From Limosilactobacillus avistercoris (lineage in GTDB: Bacteria > Bacillota > Bacilli > Lactobacillales > Lactobacillaceae), in assembly GCF_014836425.1 (NCBI RefSeq), contig NZ_JACSQW010000022.1, positions 1 to 32,437 on the forward strand: a stretch of DNA of 32,437 nt, given 5' to 3'. This document shows positions 6,506 to 14,723 of this stretch, in pieces. The notes under the pieces are model-generated. The model worked only from the letters and a program-made list of their open reading frames with translations, was not told the DNA's origin and did no database searches. Position numbers and translations under genes: made by a program. How positions within the stretch are numbered: the stretch's first letter is position 1; each line of letters begins with the position of its first letter.

Positions 6506-7432
6506 TTAACGATAGCTCTTTCGTTTAAGGTAAATGCTAATAAGAATTGCGAGAAAAAGCGAAAAGCCAAGAATAAGCCAGAAGCCCACGTGGCTATCCT
6601 TCCAGGGAAGACCACCAACGTTCATTCCCATAAATCCGGAAACTAGTGCAGCAGTGGCAATGACCAAGCCTGCTGAGTCAAGGAATTTCATGAGGTTGTT
6701 TAACCTCGAATTCATCATTTCTGTAAATAAACCACTAATTGAGTTAAGAAGATCACGAAAAATATGGATCACTTTAGTAAGGCGTCGTTGCTGGATCGCT
6801 AGTTTGGAGACTAGTGCCCCCACATTACTGGTATTGATTTGTGGATCGTTAAGAAAAGCTTCAATTGTTTCTACCTGGTCATTCATTGTGTGTTCAAAGA
6901 AGACCAATTTTCGGGTTAAGTTAGTTAGTTGTCGCAGCTCGTTGTTGCCAAATGAATTTTGTGCCGCAGCATCAAGCCGGTCGATAATTGGTTTATATGA
7001 TGTTAAGGTAGCCATTAATTTATTCTGACATTGCAGAACGTACGCGGCAACAAACTCAATAATGTTGTTTTCCCTTCCAATTAATTCTTGATCTGGTCCT
7101 GCATTATTAGTACATATAATCAGGTGATCTCGATTAAAGATCATAATGACAGGGGTTAATTGTTCCTCGATTTTAGTTGCTTCTTCGATAAAATCATAAA
7201 CTACTAAAAGATGGGCATCTGGTAAGAATTGACTAGTAATCTTGTGGTACCGTGAAACCTCTTCAGGTGAAGAATGGTAGGCAAAGGTAAGTGGGTCGAG
7301 ATCGAAGGTACGGCAAACTTGTTCTAGTTCTCGCTGACTTGCCCGTGAGAGAAGAACCAAGTTGGAGTCCTGCAGTCGTTGAGTAGGCTCCTCTTTAGCT
7401 CCTTGAGAGGAAAAATGGTATTTTCTCAGCAT
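6506..7432 (-). CDS. corA: CorA-family divalent cation transporter
   Basis: A 308-residue CorA/2-TM protein that forms a pentameric Mg2+ (or Co2+/Ni2+) channel. It has a soluble N-terminal domain (1-230), a long helical region, then two C-terminal membrane spans at about 253-272 and 283-302. The signature GMN motif is at 269-271 (FMGMNVGGLPW), ahead of the second span, and the tail is basic (KRKSYR). ATG at 7432 is preceded at very short spacing by AGGAGGTGA. It is a single gene, with a shared terminator downstream. No M-box-like leader is evident in the 220 bases upstream. Confidence 0.9.
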   Translation of the reverse strand: MLRKYHFSSQGAKEEPTQRLQDSNLVLLSRASQRELEQVCRTFDLDPLTFAYHSSPEEVSRYHKITSQFLPDAHLLVVYDFIEEATKIEEQLTPVIMIFNRDHLIICTNNAGPDQELIGRENNIIEFVAAYVLQCQNKLMATLTSYKPIIDRLDAAAQNSFGNNELRQLTNLTRKLVFFEHTMNDQVETIEAFLNDPQINTSNVGALVSKLAIQQRRLTKVIHIFRDLLNSISGLFTEMMNSRLNNLMKFLDSAGLVIATAALVSGFMGMNVGGLPWKDSHVGFWLILGFSLFLAILISIYLKRKSYR

Positions 7433-7573
7433 GATTCACCTCCTGATAGTTACTTAAATTTTTGGTAAGCTAAATCTAACATATATGGACTTAAAGTGGG
7501 GGGAACGGGCTCAACCTTAACGGACATCTTAGTCGTTTAGGGAATCCTTTAACTTTTCTTCCTTCTTTTTATG

Positions 7574-7596
7574 ATGAATGATTAATAATTATTCAT
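7574..7596. promoter_or_regulatory. Candidate MarR operator: 23-bp inverted repeat
   Basis: Half-site ATGAATGATTA is mirrored by TAATTATTCAT around a single central A, with one mismatched pair. It lies just upstream of the -35 of the marR promoter (7603), where autoregulators of this family often bind. Low-complexity A/T content makes chance a possibility. Confidence 0.5.
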
Positions 7597-7602
7597 TTTT
7601 TG

Positions 7603-7630
7603 TTGCATTTACAATAAAAGTCACTATAAT
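7603..7630 (+). promoter_or_regulatory. Promoter of the marR operon
   Basis: TTGCAT (7603-7608), a 16-base spacer, then TATAAT (7625-7630), followed by AAGGAGA and the ATG at 7655. Confidence 0.75.
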
Positions 7631-7654
7631 GTAATTAGTAAGGAGATATTTATC

Positions 7655-8107
7655 ATGATTGACATTTTGCGCGAAGTTGGGATGATCGAGCGAGCACTTG
7701 ATTCAATCGCCAATAGAGAGTTTAAGCAGTTTAACTTATCGAATCTTCAGTTCCTCTACGTGGTGCGAATTTATGAGCATCCGGGGATCATTGCTGAGCA
7801 GCTTGCCAACTTGATAAAGGTCGATCGGACAACTCTTGCCCGTGCTGTTCGGCGGTTAGAGAAGCAAGGTTATGTTTACCGGGAAAATGATCCCGAGAAC
7901 AAGAAGATCAAGCACCTCTACGTTACCGAAAAGGGGAAGGAGATTTATCCTTTCATTATGCGGGAAAATACTCACTCCAATGAGGTTGCCTTGAAGGGGT
8001 TCACCACCGAAGAAGCACAGCAGGTCCATGATTACTTAGTCCGGATCCGCCAGAATATTGATTCTGACTGGAATTTTGTAAAGCATGGTGGCAAAAGAGA
8101 ATATTAA
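7655..8107 (+). CDS. MarR-family transcriptional regulator
   Basis: A 150-residue winged-helix regulator of the MarR family. The DNA-binding region is PGIIAEQLANLIKVDRTTLARAVRRLEKQGYV (about 45-76), with the wing YRENDPENKKIKHLYVTEKG. N- and C-terminal helices would form the dimer interface. MarR proteins typically repress their own operon until a phenolic or oxidative ligand releases them. The start at 7655 has AAGGAG 9 bases upstream. The B3/B4-domain gene follows after 17 bases, so the two are probably co-transcribed and co-regulated. The ligand is unknown. Confidence 0.9.
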   Translation: MIDILREVGMIERALDSIANREFKQFNLSNLQFLYVVRIYEHPGIIAEQLANLIKVDRTTLARAVRRLEKQGYVYRENDPENKKIKHLYVTEKGKEIYPFIMRENTHSNEVALKGFTTEEAQQVHDYLVRIRQNIDSDWNFVKHGGKREY

Positions 8108-8124
8108 TTAAAGGAGCGATTGAG

Positions 8125-8844
8125 ATGGATCAAGTTACTGTTGATCAAGGCTTTTGGGATCTCTTCCCAGACGCCCAAGTAAATATTTTGTACGTTGATG
8201 GGATCGATAACCACGATAATGACGAGAACTTAGCTGAACGGCGTAAGCTACTTCACAACGCTACTGATGAAGCGCAAAAGTTCTTAACTAACGAAACATT
8301 TCGTTTAAACCCTGTTGTTGATCAATGGCGTAAAGCTTACCAACAATTTAAGAAGAAGAAGGGTGCCCGTGCATCAATCGAAGCATTATTAAAGCGGGTT
8401 GACCAAGGACGAACATTTGATCCAATTGATCCAATGGTTGATGTTTACAACAGTGTTTCCATGACTTACGGTGTTCCAGTTGGAATTGAAGACCGGGATA
8501 AGATTTCCGGTGACATGCACCTTGGGATTGCTAAGGGTGGCGAACCATTCCAACCAGTTGGTGCCGATAAGGATGAACCAGCTCTTGAAGGCGAAGTAAT
8601 GTACTACGATAATGAAGGTGCAGTTTGCCGTTGCTTGAACTGGCGTGATGCCCAACGGACAATGTTGACCCAAGATTCTAAAAATATTGTGGCGGTTATT
8701 GAAGCCATTAATCCGGAACAAATCCAACGGGCTAACGAAGCAATGGACGAATTATCGAAGCTTATCCAACACTACTTCAAGGTTGAACCTAGCCAAGTCT
8801 TCCACCTTACTAAGGACAACCCAACAGCAGTAGTGCCAAAGTAA
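8125..8844 (+). CDS. B3/B4 tRNA-binding-domain protein
   Basis: A 239-residue protein resembling the stand-alone B3/B4 domain of the phenylalanyl-tRNA synthetase beta chain (COG3382 type). It shows FDPIDPMVDVYNSVSMTYGVPVGIED, GDMHLGIAKGGEPFQPVG and EGEVMYYDNEGAVCRCLNWRDAQRT, characteristic of these proteins. In the synthetase this domain lies next to the editing site; in free-standing form its role is not established, though tRNA or amino-acid binding is assumed. AAGGAG precedes ATG at 8125. It is the second gene of the marR operon. A palindromic repeat element begins 15 bases after its stop. Confidence 0.85.
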   Translation: MDQVTVDQGFWDLFPDAQVNILYVDGIDNHDNDENLAERRKLLHNATDEAQKFLTNETFRLNPVVDQWRKAYQQFKKKKGARASIEALLKRVDQGRTFDPIDPMVDVYNSVSMTYGVPVGIEDRDKISGDMHLGIAKGGEPFQPVGADKDEPALEGEVMYYDNEGAVCRCLNWRDAQRTMLTQDSKNIVAVIEAINPEQIQRANEAMDELSKLIQHYFKVEPSQVFHLTKDNPTAVVPK

Positions 8845-8858
8845 AAAATAAATGATAC

Positions 8859-9034
8859 AAGGGAGTGAGACAGAACTAGCTTGCTAGTTCGTTTTTCGAC
8901 GCGAAGCTAGCCTCTGGAAACCCCCGCAAGCACAAAGAGGGCTCTAGTGTTCGGATTTTCCGAACACTAGAGCCCCTTTGTGTACTGCGCTGTAGTATTT
9001 TTAACTGTGTAAATAATTTATGTCACAGCCCCTT
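8859..9034. repeat. MITE-like element with imperfect terminal inverted repeats
   Basis: The ends AAGGGAGTGAGACAGAA (8859-8875) and, reversed, AAGGGGCTGTGACATAA (9034-9018) match at 13 of 17 positions. Inside are AACTAGC/GCTAGTT (8874-8889) and a near-perfect hairpin of about 23 bp, with arms 8931-8954 and 8960-8982 (CACAAAG..GGGCTCTAGTG). There is no ORF. The hairpin lacks a T-run, so it is structural rather than an obvious terminator. A GCTAGC..GGAAAC..AGCA module is shared with the other repeat family in this window. Confidence 0.6.
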
Positions 9035-9087
9035 CTTATTTTTAAAAGATGACTGGTGATGAAGGACTCTCAGCCTGACGCTCTTTC

Positions 9088-9096
9088 TGGTATAAT
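9088..9096 (+). promoter_or_regulatory. Extended -10 promoter of glyA
   Basis: TGGTATAAT has the TGn extension and a perfect -10. No good -35 is seen at the usual distance. It lies about 40 bases before the glyA start. Confidence 0.6.
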
Positions 9097-9139
9097 CAAT
9101 TTAGTAATATTGCACTGGATTTATTAAGGAGTGGTATTG

Positions 9140-10378
9140 ATGGAGTACGCAGGAAAATCACCAGAATTATGGGCAGCAATTAAAAATGAAGAACAGCGTC
9201 AACAAGAGACGATTGAGTTGATTGCTTCTGAAAATATTGTTTCCAAGGAAGTGCGTGAAGCTCAGGGTTCCGTTTTAACCAATAAGTATGCCGAAGGGTA
9301 CCCGGGTAAGCGTTACTATGGTGGGTGCCAATACATCGATCAAGTCGAACAGTTGGCAATTGACTATGCCAAAAAGCTATTTGGTGCCGAATACGCAAAT
9401 GTGCAACCACATTCTGGTTCACAGGCTAATATGGCGGTCTACCAAGCTCTCCTCAAGCCCGGCGATAAGATCCTTGGAATGGGGATGGATGCTGGGGGAC
9501 ACCTAACCCATGGTGCCAAGGTTAATTTTTCCGGCAAGGTTTACGAATCTTACAGTTATGGACTAAATCCAGAAACAGAAGAGCTGGACTTTGATCAGAT
9601 CGAACAACTCGCCCTTGAGATTAATCCAAGTCTGATCATCGCGGGGGCTTCAGCCTACAGCCGGATTATTGATTGGCAAAAGTTCCGTGAGATTGCGGAT
9701 GAAGTTGGTGCATACTTGATGGTCGACATGGCCCATATTGCTGGACTTGTCGCTACTGGTGCTCACCCAAATCCAGTCCCGATTGCGGATGTTGTCACGA
9801 CTACTACCCACAAGACATTGCGTGGTCCGCGTGGTGGAATGATCCTTTCTAAGTCACCAGAAATTGGTAAAAAGATTAATTCGGCCCTCTTCCCTGGAAC
9901 CCAGGGTGGCCCACTAGAACATGTAATTGCCGGGAAAGCTCAAGCATTTTATGAGGATCTTCAGCCACAATTTACCGATTACATTAACCAGGTAGTTAAG
10001 AATGCTGCTGCCATGGCTGATGAATTTAATCAGTCAGAGAATATTCGAGTTGTTTCTGGCGGAACTGAAAATCACCTTCTAGTAATTGATATTACGAAGA
10101 CTGGGATCACCGGTAAGGATGCCCAAGATCTATTAGATGAAGTCCATATTACAACCAATAAGGAATCAATCCCTAATGATCAACGGAGTCCATTTGTTAC
10201 TAGTGGATTGCGGATCGGAACACCAGCTGTTACTAGTCGGGGATTTAAAGAAGATGATGTGCGGCAAGTAGCCGATTTGATCATTAAGTTATTGAATAAT
10301 GCTGATGACGAAGCGGTTAAGGCAGAAGTTGCTAAGCAGGTTCATGAATTAACCAGTAAGCACCCAATTACCGAATAA
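9140..10378 (+). CDS. glyA: Serine hydroxymethyltransferase
   Basis: A 412-residue PLP enzyme, of normal length, that interconverts serine plus tetrahydrofolate with glycine plus 5,10-methylene-tetrahydrofolate, supplying one-carbon units. Seen are [53 protein letters not shown] and the cofactor lysine in [14 protein letters not shown] (Lys225). The frame extends to a GTG at 9131, but ATG at 9140 is chosen because AAGGAG ends 9 bases before it and homology starts at MEYAGK. It is monocistronic, with a weak GAATAAG/CTTATTC hairpin over its stop region. Confidence 0.97.
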   Translation: MEYAGKSPELWAAIKNEEQRQQETIELIASENIVSKEVREAQGSVLTNKYAEGYPGKRYYGGCQYIDQVEQLAIDYAKKLFGAEYANVQPHSGSQANMAVYQALLKPGDKILGMGMDAGGHLTHGAKVNFSGKVYESYSYGLNPETEELDFDQIEQLALEINPSLIIAGASAYSRIIDWQKFREIADEVGAYLMVDMAHIAGLVATGAHPNPVPIADVVTTTTHKTLRGPRGGMILSKSPEIGKKINSALFPGTQGGPLEHVIAGKAQAFYEDLQPQFTDYINQVVKNAAAMADEFNQSENIRVVSGGTENHLLVIDITKTGITGKDAQDLLDEVHITTNKESIPNDQRSPFVTSGLRIGTPAVTSRGFKEDDVRQVADLIIKLLNNADDEAVKAEVAKQVHELTSKHPITE

Positions 10379-10429
10379 GTGAGTTGAGCTTATTCGTGAT
10401 TTGCATAGGTAATAATAAAAAGAAAGCAT

Positions 10430-10458
10430 TTTCATTTATGGCTCTTCTTTCCTATAAT
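10430..10458 (+). promoter_or_regulatory. Promoter of the alcohol dehydrogenase gene
   Basis: TTTCAT (10430-10435), a 17-base spacer and TATAAT (10453-10458), with GAAGGGAG and ATG at 10494 downstream. The -35 is weak. Confidence 0.5.
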
Positions 10459-10493
10459 AAAGGGGAATGTTAAAAACGAAGGGAGTCTGCATA

Positions 10494-11522
10494 ATGAAAA
10501 AGGCATTTTTTGCTAAAGCAGGACAGATGGAACTAAAGGACGTCGAAAAGCCGAGGATTCAGGCTGCTGATGACGTAATTTTGAAGATTGTTCGGACATG
10601 TGTTTGTGGTTCCGACCTTTGGTACTTCCGGGGAATTAACCCAGTTAAGGGTGGCGAAGAGAATTCTGGTCACGAAGCCTTGGCAATCGTTGAAGAAGTT
10701 GGGGATGACATCACAACTGTTAAGCCGGGTGACTTTGTGATTGCACCATTTACTCATGGTTGTGGGCACTGTACCGCATGTCGGGCAGGCTTTGATAGCC
10801 ATACCGACAACTTCAGTAATGGTGTTCAGGGAGAATATTACCGGTTCGCTCATGGTCAATGGTCACTAGTTAAGGTTCCTGGTCAACCAAGTGATTACAG
10901 TGAAGGGATGTTGAAGTCACTGTTAACTCTTGCTGACGTAATGGCTACTGGTTACCATGCTGCTCGAGTAGCTAACGTTAAAGCAGGTGATACCGTTGTT
11001 GTAATGGGTGACGGTGCTGTTGGTCTCTGTGCAATTATTGCCGCTAAGATGCGGGGCGCTAAGAAGATTATTTCTACCAGTCGCCACGCCGATCGTAAAG
11101 CTTTAGCTAAGGAATTTGGTGCAACTGATAATGTTGCTGAACGTGGGGACGAAGCCGTAAAGAAGATCATGGAATTAACCCATGGTGCTGGTGCTGACGC
11201 CGTTCTTGAATGCGTTGGAACTGAACAATCTACTGACACTGCAATGAAGGTTGGTCGCCCAGGCGCAATTGTTGGTCGGGTTGGCTTGCCTCATACTCCA
11301 AAGCAAGACATGACCACACCATTCTACAAGAACACCATTGTTGCCGGTGGTCCTGCATCCGTGACTACTTATGACAAGGCAGTTCTTCTTAAGGCAGCCC
11401 TTGATGGTGAAATTAACCCTGGAAAAGTCTTTACCGAGACCTTTACCCTTGATCAAATTCAAGAAGCTTACCAAGCAATGGCTGACCGTCAAGTTATTAA
11501 GTCATATGTGGTAATAGATTAA
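10494..11522 (+). CDS. Zinc-dependent MDR alcohol dehydrogenase
   Basis: A 342-residue medium-chain dehydrogenase. The catalytic zinc site is CVCGSDLWYFRG with NSGHEALA. The coenzyme fold has VVMGDGAVGLCAI, with STSRHADR following the second strand, suggesting NADP(H) preference (inference). The structural-zinc lobe HGCGHCTACRAGFDSHT keeps three cysteines, but the fourth is replaced, with a neighbouring His that might substitute. ATG at 10494 has GAAGGGAG 8 bases upstream; an in-frame start 27 bases earlier lacks a site. A strong terminator follows. The substrate is unknown. It is single-gene and distinct from the truncated dehydrogenase at 16.1-17.1 kb. Confidence 0.88.
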   Translation: MKKAFFAKAGQMELKDVEKPRIQAADDVILKIVRTCVCGSDLWYFRGINPVKGGEENSGHEALAIVEEVGDDITTVKPGDFVIAPFTHGCGHCTACRAGFDSHTDNFSNGVQGEYYRFAHGQWSLVKVPGQPSDYSEGMLKSLLTLADVMATGYHAARVANVKAGDTVVVMGDGAVGLCAIIAAKMRGAKKIISTSRHADRKALAKEFGATDNVAERGDEAVKKIMELTHGAGADAVLECVGTEQSTDTAMKVGRPGAIVGRVGLPHTPKQDMTTPFYKNTIVAGGPASVTTYDKAVLLKAALDGEINPGKVFTETFTLDQIQEAYQAMADRQVIKSYVVID

Positions 11523-11540
11523 GCTGAAATCAATCTTTCT

Positions 11541-11597
11541 AAATCGCCCTTTACCTCGTCAAAGCGTTATTCTTGACGAAATGAAGGACGATTTTTA
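11541..11597 (+). terminator. Terminator after the alcohol dehydrogenase
   Basis: A long imperfect stem: AAATCG.CCTT and CTCGTCAA pair with TTGACGA and AAGG.CGATTT, followed by T's (to 11597). Confidence 0.85.
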
Positions 11598-11630
11598 TAT
11601 TGTAGACGAAGAGAGAAAGGAGGGTGGTCG

Positions 11631-12311
11631 ATGCGTCGTTACTTTTTGATTCTCCTGGCCATTTTTACAGTAGGTATAGTTAGTCAACCGGTATTGGCAG
11701 ATGATGGTTCATCATTACCGACAAACTATTTTAGTCAAGACGCTGAAGATAATAGTACAAGTGATTTCAGCTTTAATGATCCTAACCAGACGCCAAGTAC
11801 TAAGAAATTAGCGATTCCTCGTGATACACCGACACCTCTTGAAGGAGTTCGGTGGCGAAAGAAGACGATCAGGATTTATATGCGGACGACTGATCTCCAC
11901 TTGAAGAATGCATTTCGGAATGCGGTCAAGAAGTGGAACAAAGTTAAAGCAATCAAAATCAAGTGGACAAAAGATGAGGATAAGGCGAACATCATTGCAG
12001 CAGATGGCGATCTTTCAGCTAATAGTTCTACAAATAACGGAGTCGGGTACCAAACCGCGCAATTAGGTGAAACGAAGACTGAGTACAATCCAGATACTCA
12101 TGAACTTCATAAGGCAACTTCAATTCTGGATCCGTACCAGTTAGATTACACAAATCCTAATTTTCGGAGTGAAGTTGCGCAACACGAATTGGGGCATGCC
12201 TTAGGATTAGCCCATGCTCCAGAGTACGAACATAGTGTGATGGTGTCACGAAATATCCGTACCGGGATTACTAAAAATGACCGGAAGAGTATTCAGTTAC
12301 TTTACCAGTAG
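11631..12311 (+). CDS. Secreted matrixin-like zinc metalloprotease
   Basis: A 226-residue exported protein. Residues 1-23 form a signal peptide (RRY, then LILLAIFTVGIVS, cleavage likely after VLA). After a Ser/Asp/Asn-rich linker comes a compact catalytic domain with WNKVKAIKIKWTKDEDKANII and the extended zinc motif HELGHALGLAH (His185, His189, His195), followed by a Met-turn in HSVMVSR. This is the M10/matrixin type found in many lactobacilli. The substrate is unknown and no pro-domain cysteine switch is seen. The very strong AAAGGAGGGTGG site precedes ATG at 11631. It lies between terminators and the copper promoter, so it is probably monocistronic. Confidence 0.88.
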   Translation: MRRYFLILLAIFTVGIVSQPVLADDGSSLPTNYFSQDAEDNSTSDFSFNDPNQTPSTKKLAIPRDTPTPLEGVRWRKKTIRIYMRTTDLHLKNAFRNAVKKWNKVKAIKIKWTKDEDKANIIAADGDLSANSSTNNGVGYQTAQLGETKTEYNPDTHELHKATSILDPYQLDYTNPNFRSEVAQHELGHALGLAHAPEYEHSVMVSRNIRTGITKNDRKSIQLLYQ

Positions 12312-12317
12312 TTTTGT

Positions 12318-12371
12318 GTTGACAAACGTAAACAATGATTTACAATATAATTAAAGATTACAAGCGTAAAC
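12318..12371 (+). promoter_or_regulatory. Promoter and paired operator-like sites of the copper operon
   Basis: A promoter TTGACA (12319-12324), 16 bases, TACAAT (12341-12346). Two inverted-repeat sites surround it: GTTGAC-AAAC-GTAAAC (12318-12333) and GATTAC-AAGC-GTAAAC (12356-12371). Their half-site is close to GTTTAC, and a third overlapping arrangement is GTAAAC-AATG-ATTTAC. They sit over the -35 and after the -10, as repressor sites would. They do not match the classic CopY box TACAnnTGTA. No regulator gene is nearby. Confidence 0.55.
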
Positions 12372-12393
12372 GATAAAAGTGGAGGAAGTTATT

Positions 12394-12765
12394 ATGACAC
12401 AAATCATTGTTTTAATTATCGCTGTTGCTTTAATTCTTGGTATTATTTGGTGGTTCTTTGGTAAGCACGCGGAAAGTAGTGAGACTGCAAAGGTTAATGA
12501 TCAACACCAAACAGCAACGGTTGTCGTTCATGGTGGTTACTCACCAGAAAAGGTTGTCCTGAAGAAGGGAATTCCAGCAACCGTTAACTTTGAAATGAAG
12601 GATGGGACTGCTTGCTTATCTCACGTTGTTTTCAGTAAGTTAGGAATCGATAAGGATTTGACGAAGAAGCCAGTAACGTCAATCAATATCCCAACTGATA
12701 AGGCGGGTGAATACAACTTTGCTTGTGGGATGGACATGTTCCACGGAAAGGTGGTTGTTAAGTGA
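12394..12765 (+). CDS. Membrane-anchored cupredoxin-domain protein
   Basis: A 123-residue protein with one N-terminal membrane helix (IIVLIIAVALILGIIWWFF, about 3-22) and an extracytoplasmic cupredoxin domain. Candidate copper ligands are His in CLSHVVF, Cys in NFACGMDMFHG and the Met/His nearby, a plastocyanin-like pattern of a type found with copper ATPases. It probably hands copper to, or receives it from, the ATPase encoded next. ATG at 12394 has GGAGGAAG 6 bases upstream. The stop TGA overlaps the ATPase start. It is first in a two-gene operon. Confidence 0.87.
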   Translation: MTQIIVLIIAVALILGIIWWFFGKHAESSETAKVNDQHQTATVVVHGGYSPEKVVLKKGIPATVNFEMKDGTACLSHVVFSKLGIDKDLTKKPVTSINIPTDKAGEYNFACGMDMFHGKVVVK

Positions 12766-14693
12766 TGAAACTATCTAGTATCCAACGCTTTTGGATTTCA
12801 TTTATCTTAACCATCCCGATGATTATCCAAATGCTCGCAATGCCATTTCATTGGATGATGCCGGGATATAATTGGATTGCGTTTGTTACCACTACGCTAG
12901 TAATGCTGATTGCGGCATTGCCTTATTGGACAAGTGGCTGGATGGCATTTAAAAATCATCATGCCAATATGAATACTTTGGTTGCGATTGGTACAGGAAT
13001 TGCTTACTTTTACAGTATCTTTGCGATGGCAACTGGACGCGAAGTCTACTTTGAGAGTGCTGATTTTATTGCGGTCTTTGTATTGCTCGGTGACACAATG
13101 GAAGAACGGATGCATAATAACGCTTCGAATGCCTTAAAAAAGCTATTAGACTTGCAAGTAAAAGAAGCGGACGTTCTCCGGGATGGTAAATTTGTCCAGG
13201 TCCCACTAAGCCAGGTGAAGAAAGGTGACATCATCCGGGTTAAGCCGGGGCAAAAGATTCCGGTTGATGGTGTTGTTACTAAGGGAACAACAACGGTTAA
13301 TGAGTCAATGGTGACTGGTGAAAGTATGCCAGTAAGGAAGAAGGTTGGCGACACCGTTATTGGTTCGACAATTAATGGTGATGGGGCAATTGAGTTTAAA
13401 GCTACCAAGGTTGGCAATGAAACTGTCCTTGCCCAAATTGTTGAAATGGTTAAGAAGGCCCAAACCAGCCATGCACCAATTCAAAACCTGACCGACCGAA
13501 TTTCAGGTATTTTTGTTCCAGCTGTTTTGATTATTGCAATTATCACCTTTGTTGTTTGGTTCGTCTTTCTTGGTGCTAGTGCGGTTAATGCGATGCTGTT
13601 CGCGGTGGCAGTTATCGTGATCGCCTGTCCATGTGCACTTGGGTTGGCAACCCCAACTGCTTTGATGGTTGGAACAAGTCGCGCAGCCAAGATGGGTGTT
13701 TTGATTAAGGACGGTCAAGCACTTGAGGAGATCAATGCAGTTAAGACAATTGCTTTTGATAAGACCGGGACAATTACTGTCGGCAAGCCAGTTGTTACTG
13801 ATGTTGTTGGTGATCAAACACAGACGCTACAAGTTGCGGGAAGTTTGGAATCGTCATCTGAACACCCGCTTGCTAAGGCAGTTGCTGAGAAGAGTGAAGA
13901 GGATCAGGTCAAGCTCCTTCCGGTTACTGACTTTAAGGCAGTAGAAGGCCAGGGAGTAACTGCAAAGGTTGATGGTCAAAAGGCGTTTGTCGGCAGCTTG
14001 AAGTTAGCGGAAGATACCCAAATACCGCAAGAATTTAAGGAGCAAGCAAGTAAACTCCAGAATGAAGCTAAGACAGTAGTTTATGTTGGCCTTGGAAATA
14101 AGGTTATTGGTCTGATTGCAATTCAGGATACGCCAAAGAAGAGTTCAGCAACCGCAATTGCCCAATTAAAGGCTCGAGGATTGCGGACGGTAATGATTAC
14201 TGGTGATAATGAGCAAGTTGCTAAGGCGATCGCTAAGCAAGTCGGCATTGATGATGTAATCGCTGGGGTAATGCCAAATCAAAAGTCAGCGGTCATTGAA
14301 TCATTGCAAAAGGATGGTCAAAAAGTGGCATTTGTCGGTGATGGGATCAATGATGCGCCTGCTTTAACAACCGCAGATGTTGGGATTGCAATGGGCTCAG
14401 GAACTGATATTGCGATTGAGTCAGGAAGCATTGTGTTAGTTCATAATGATTTGCGCGGGGTCGTTCGGGCATTATCAATTAGTCAGAAGACCTTTAACCG
14501 GATTAAACTCAACCTTTTCTGGGCATTAATCTACAACGTTATCGGGATCCCGATTGCTGCTGGTGTCTTTGTTGGTTTTGGCTTAACGTTAAGTCCAGAA
14601 ATTGCGGCACTTGCAATGGCATTTAGTTCCGTTTCTGTTGTAACTTCTTCATTGCTACTAAATTGGACGAAAATAGAAGACGCTGGCGACTAA
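12765..14693 (+). CDS. Copper-translocating P1B-type ATPase
   Basis: A 642-residue heavy-metal pump lacking N-terminal metal-binding domains, so close to the short CopB/CopA-like forms. In order: membrane spans at the N-terminus, the actuator motif VTGES, the transport motif CPC at 288-290 (IACPCALGLATPTAL), the phosphorylation site DKTGTIT (Asp332), the SSEHPLAKA nucleotide motif and the hinge GDGINDAP (about 525-532). CPC with the SEHP motif indicates Cu+ (or Ag+) export. The start overlaps the preceding TGA; ATG at 12765 or the adjacent GTG at 12762 both fit the AAAGGTGG site. No clear terminator follows before the efp promoter. Confidence 0.93.
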   Translation: MKLSSIQRFWISFILTIPMIIQMLAMPFHWMMPGYNWIAFVTTTLVMLIAALPYWTSGWMAFKNHHANMNTLVAIGTGIAYFYSIFAMATGREVYFESADFIAVFVLLGDTMEERMHNNASNALKKLLDLQVKEADVLRDGKFVQVPLSQVKKGDIIRVKPGQKIPVDGVVTKGTTTVNESMVTGESMPVRKKVGDTVIGSTINGDGAIEFKATKVGNETVLAQIVEMVKKAQTSHAPIQNLTDRISGIFVPAVLIIAIITFVVWFVFLGASAVNAMLFAVAVIVIACPCALGLATPTALMVGTSRAAKMGVLIKDGQALEEINAVKTIAFDKTGTITVGKPVVTDVVGDQTQTLQVAGSLESSSEHPLAKAVAEKSEEDQVKLLPVTDFKAVEGQGVTAKVDGQKAFVGSLKLAEDTQIPQEFKEQASKLQNEAKTVVYVGLGNKVIGLIAIQDTPKKSSATAIAQLKARGLRTVMITGDNEQVAKAIAKQVGIDDVIAGVMPNQKSAVIESLQKDGQKVAFVGDGINDAPALTTADVGIAMGSGTDIAIESGSIVLVHNDLRGVVRALSISQKTFNRIKLNLFWALIYNVIGIPIAAGVFVGFGLTLSPEIAALAMAFSSVSVVTSSLLLNWTKIEDAGD

Positions 14694-14723
14694 TTTTTAA
14701 TTTTGGCTAACTTGGTGAGATAG

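Noticed and set aside
6534-7028. Rightward open frame of 164 codons
   Set aside because: Antisense to corA; composition is what a reversed membrane-protein gene gives, and no ribosome site precedes it.
9131-9139. GTG start for glyA at 9131
   Set aside because: It abuts the AAGGAG site (no spacing) and adds residues before the conserved start; ATG at 9140 fits.
12319-12351. Classic CopY box (TACAnnTGTA) in the copper promoter
   Set aside because: No exact or one-mismatch palindrome of that form is present; a different inverted repeat is seen.
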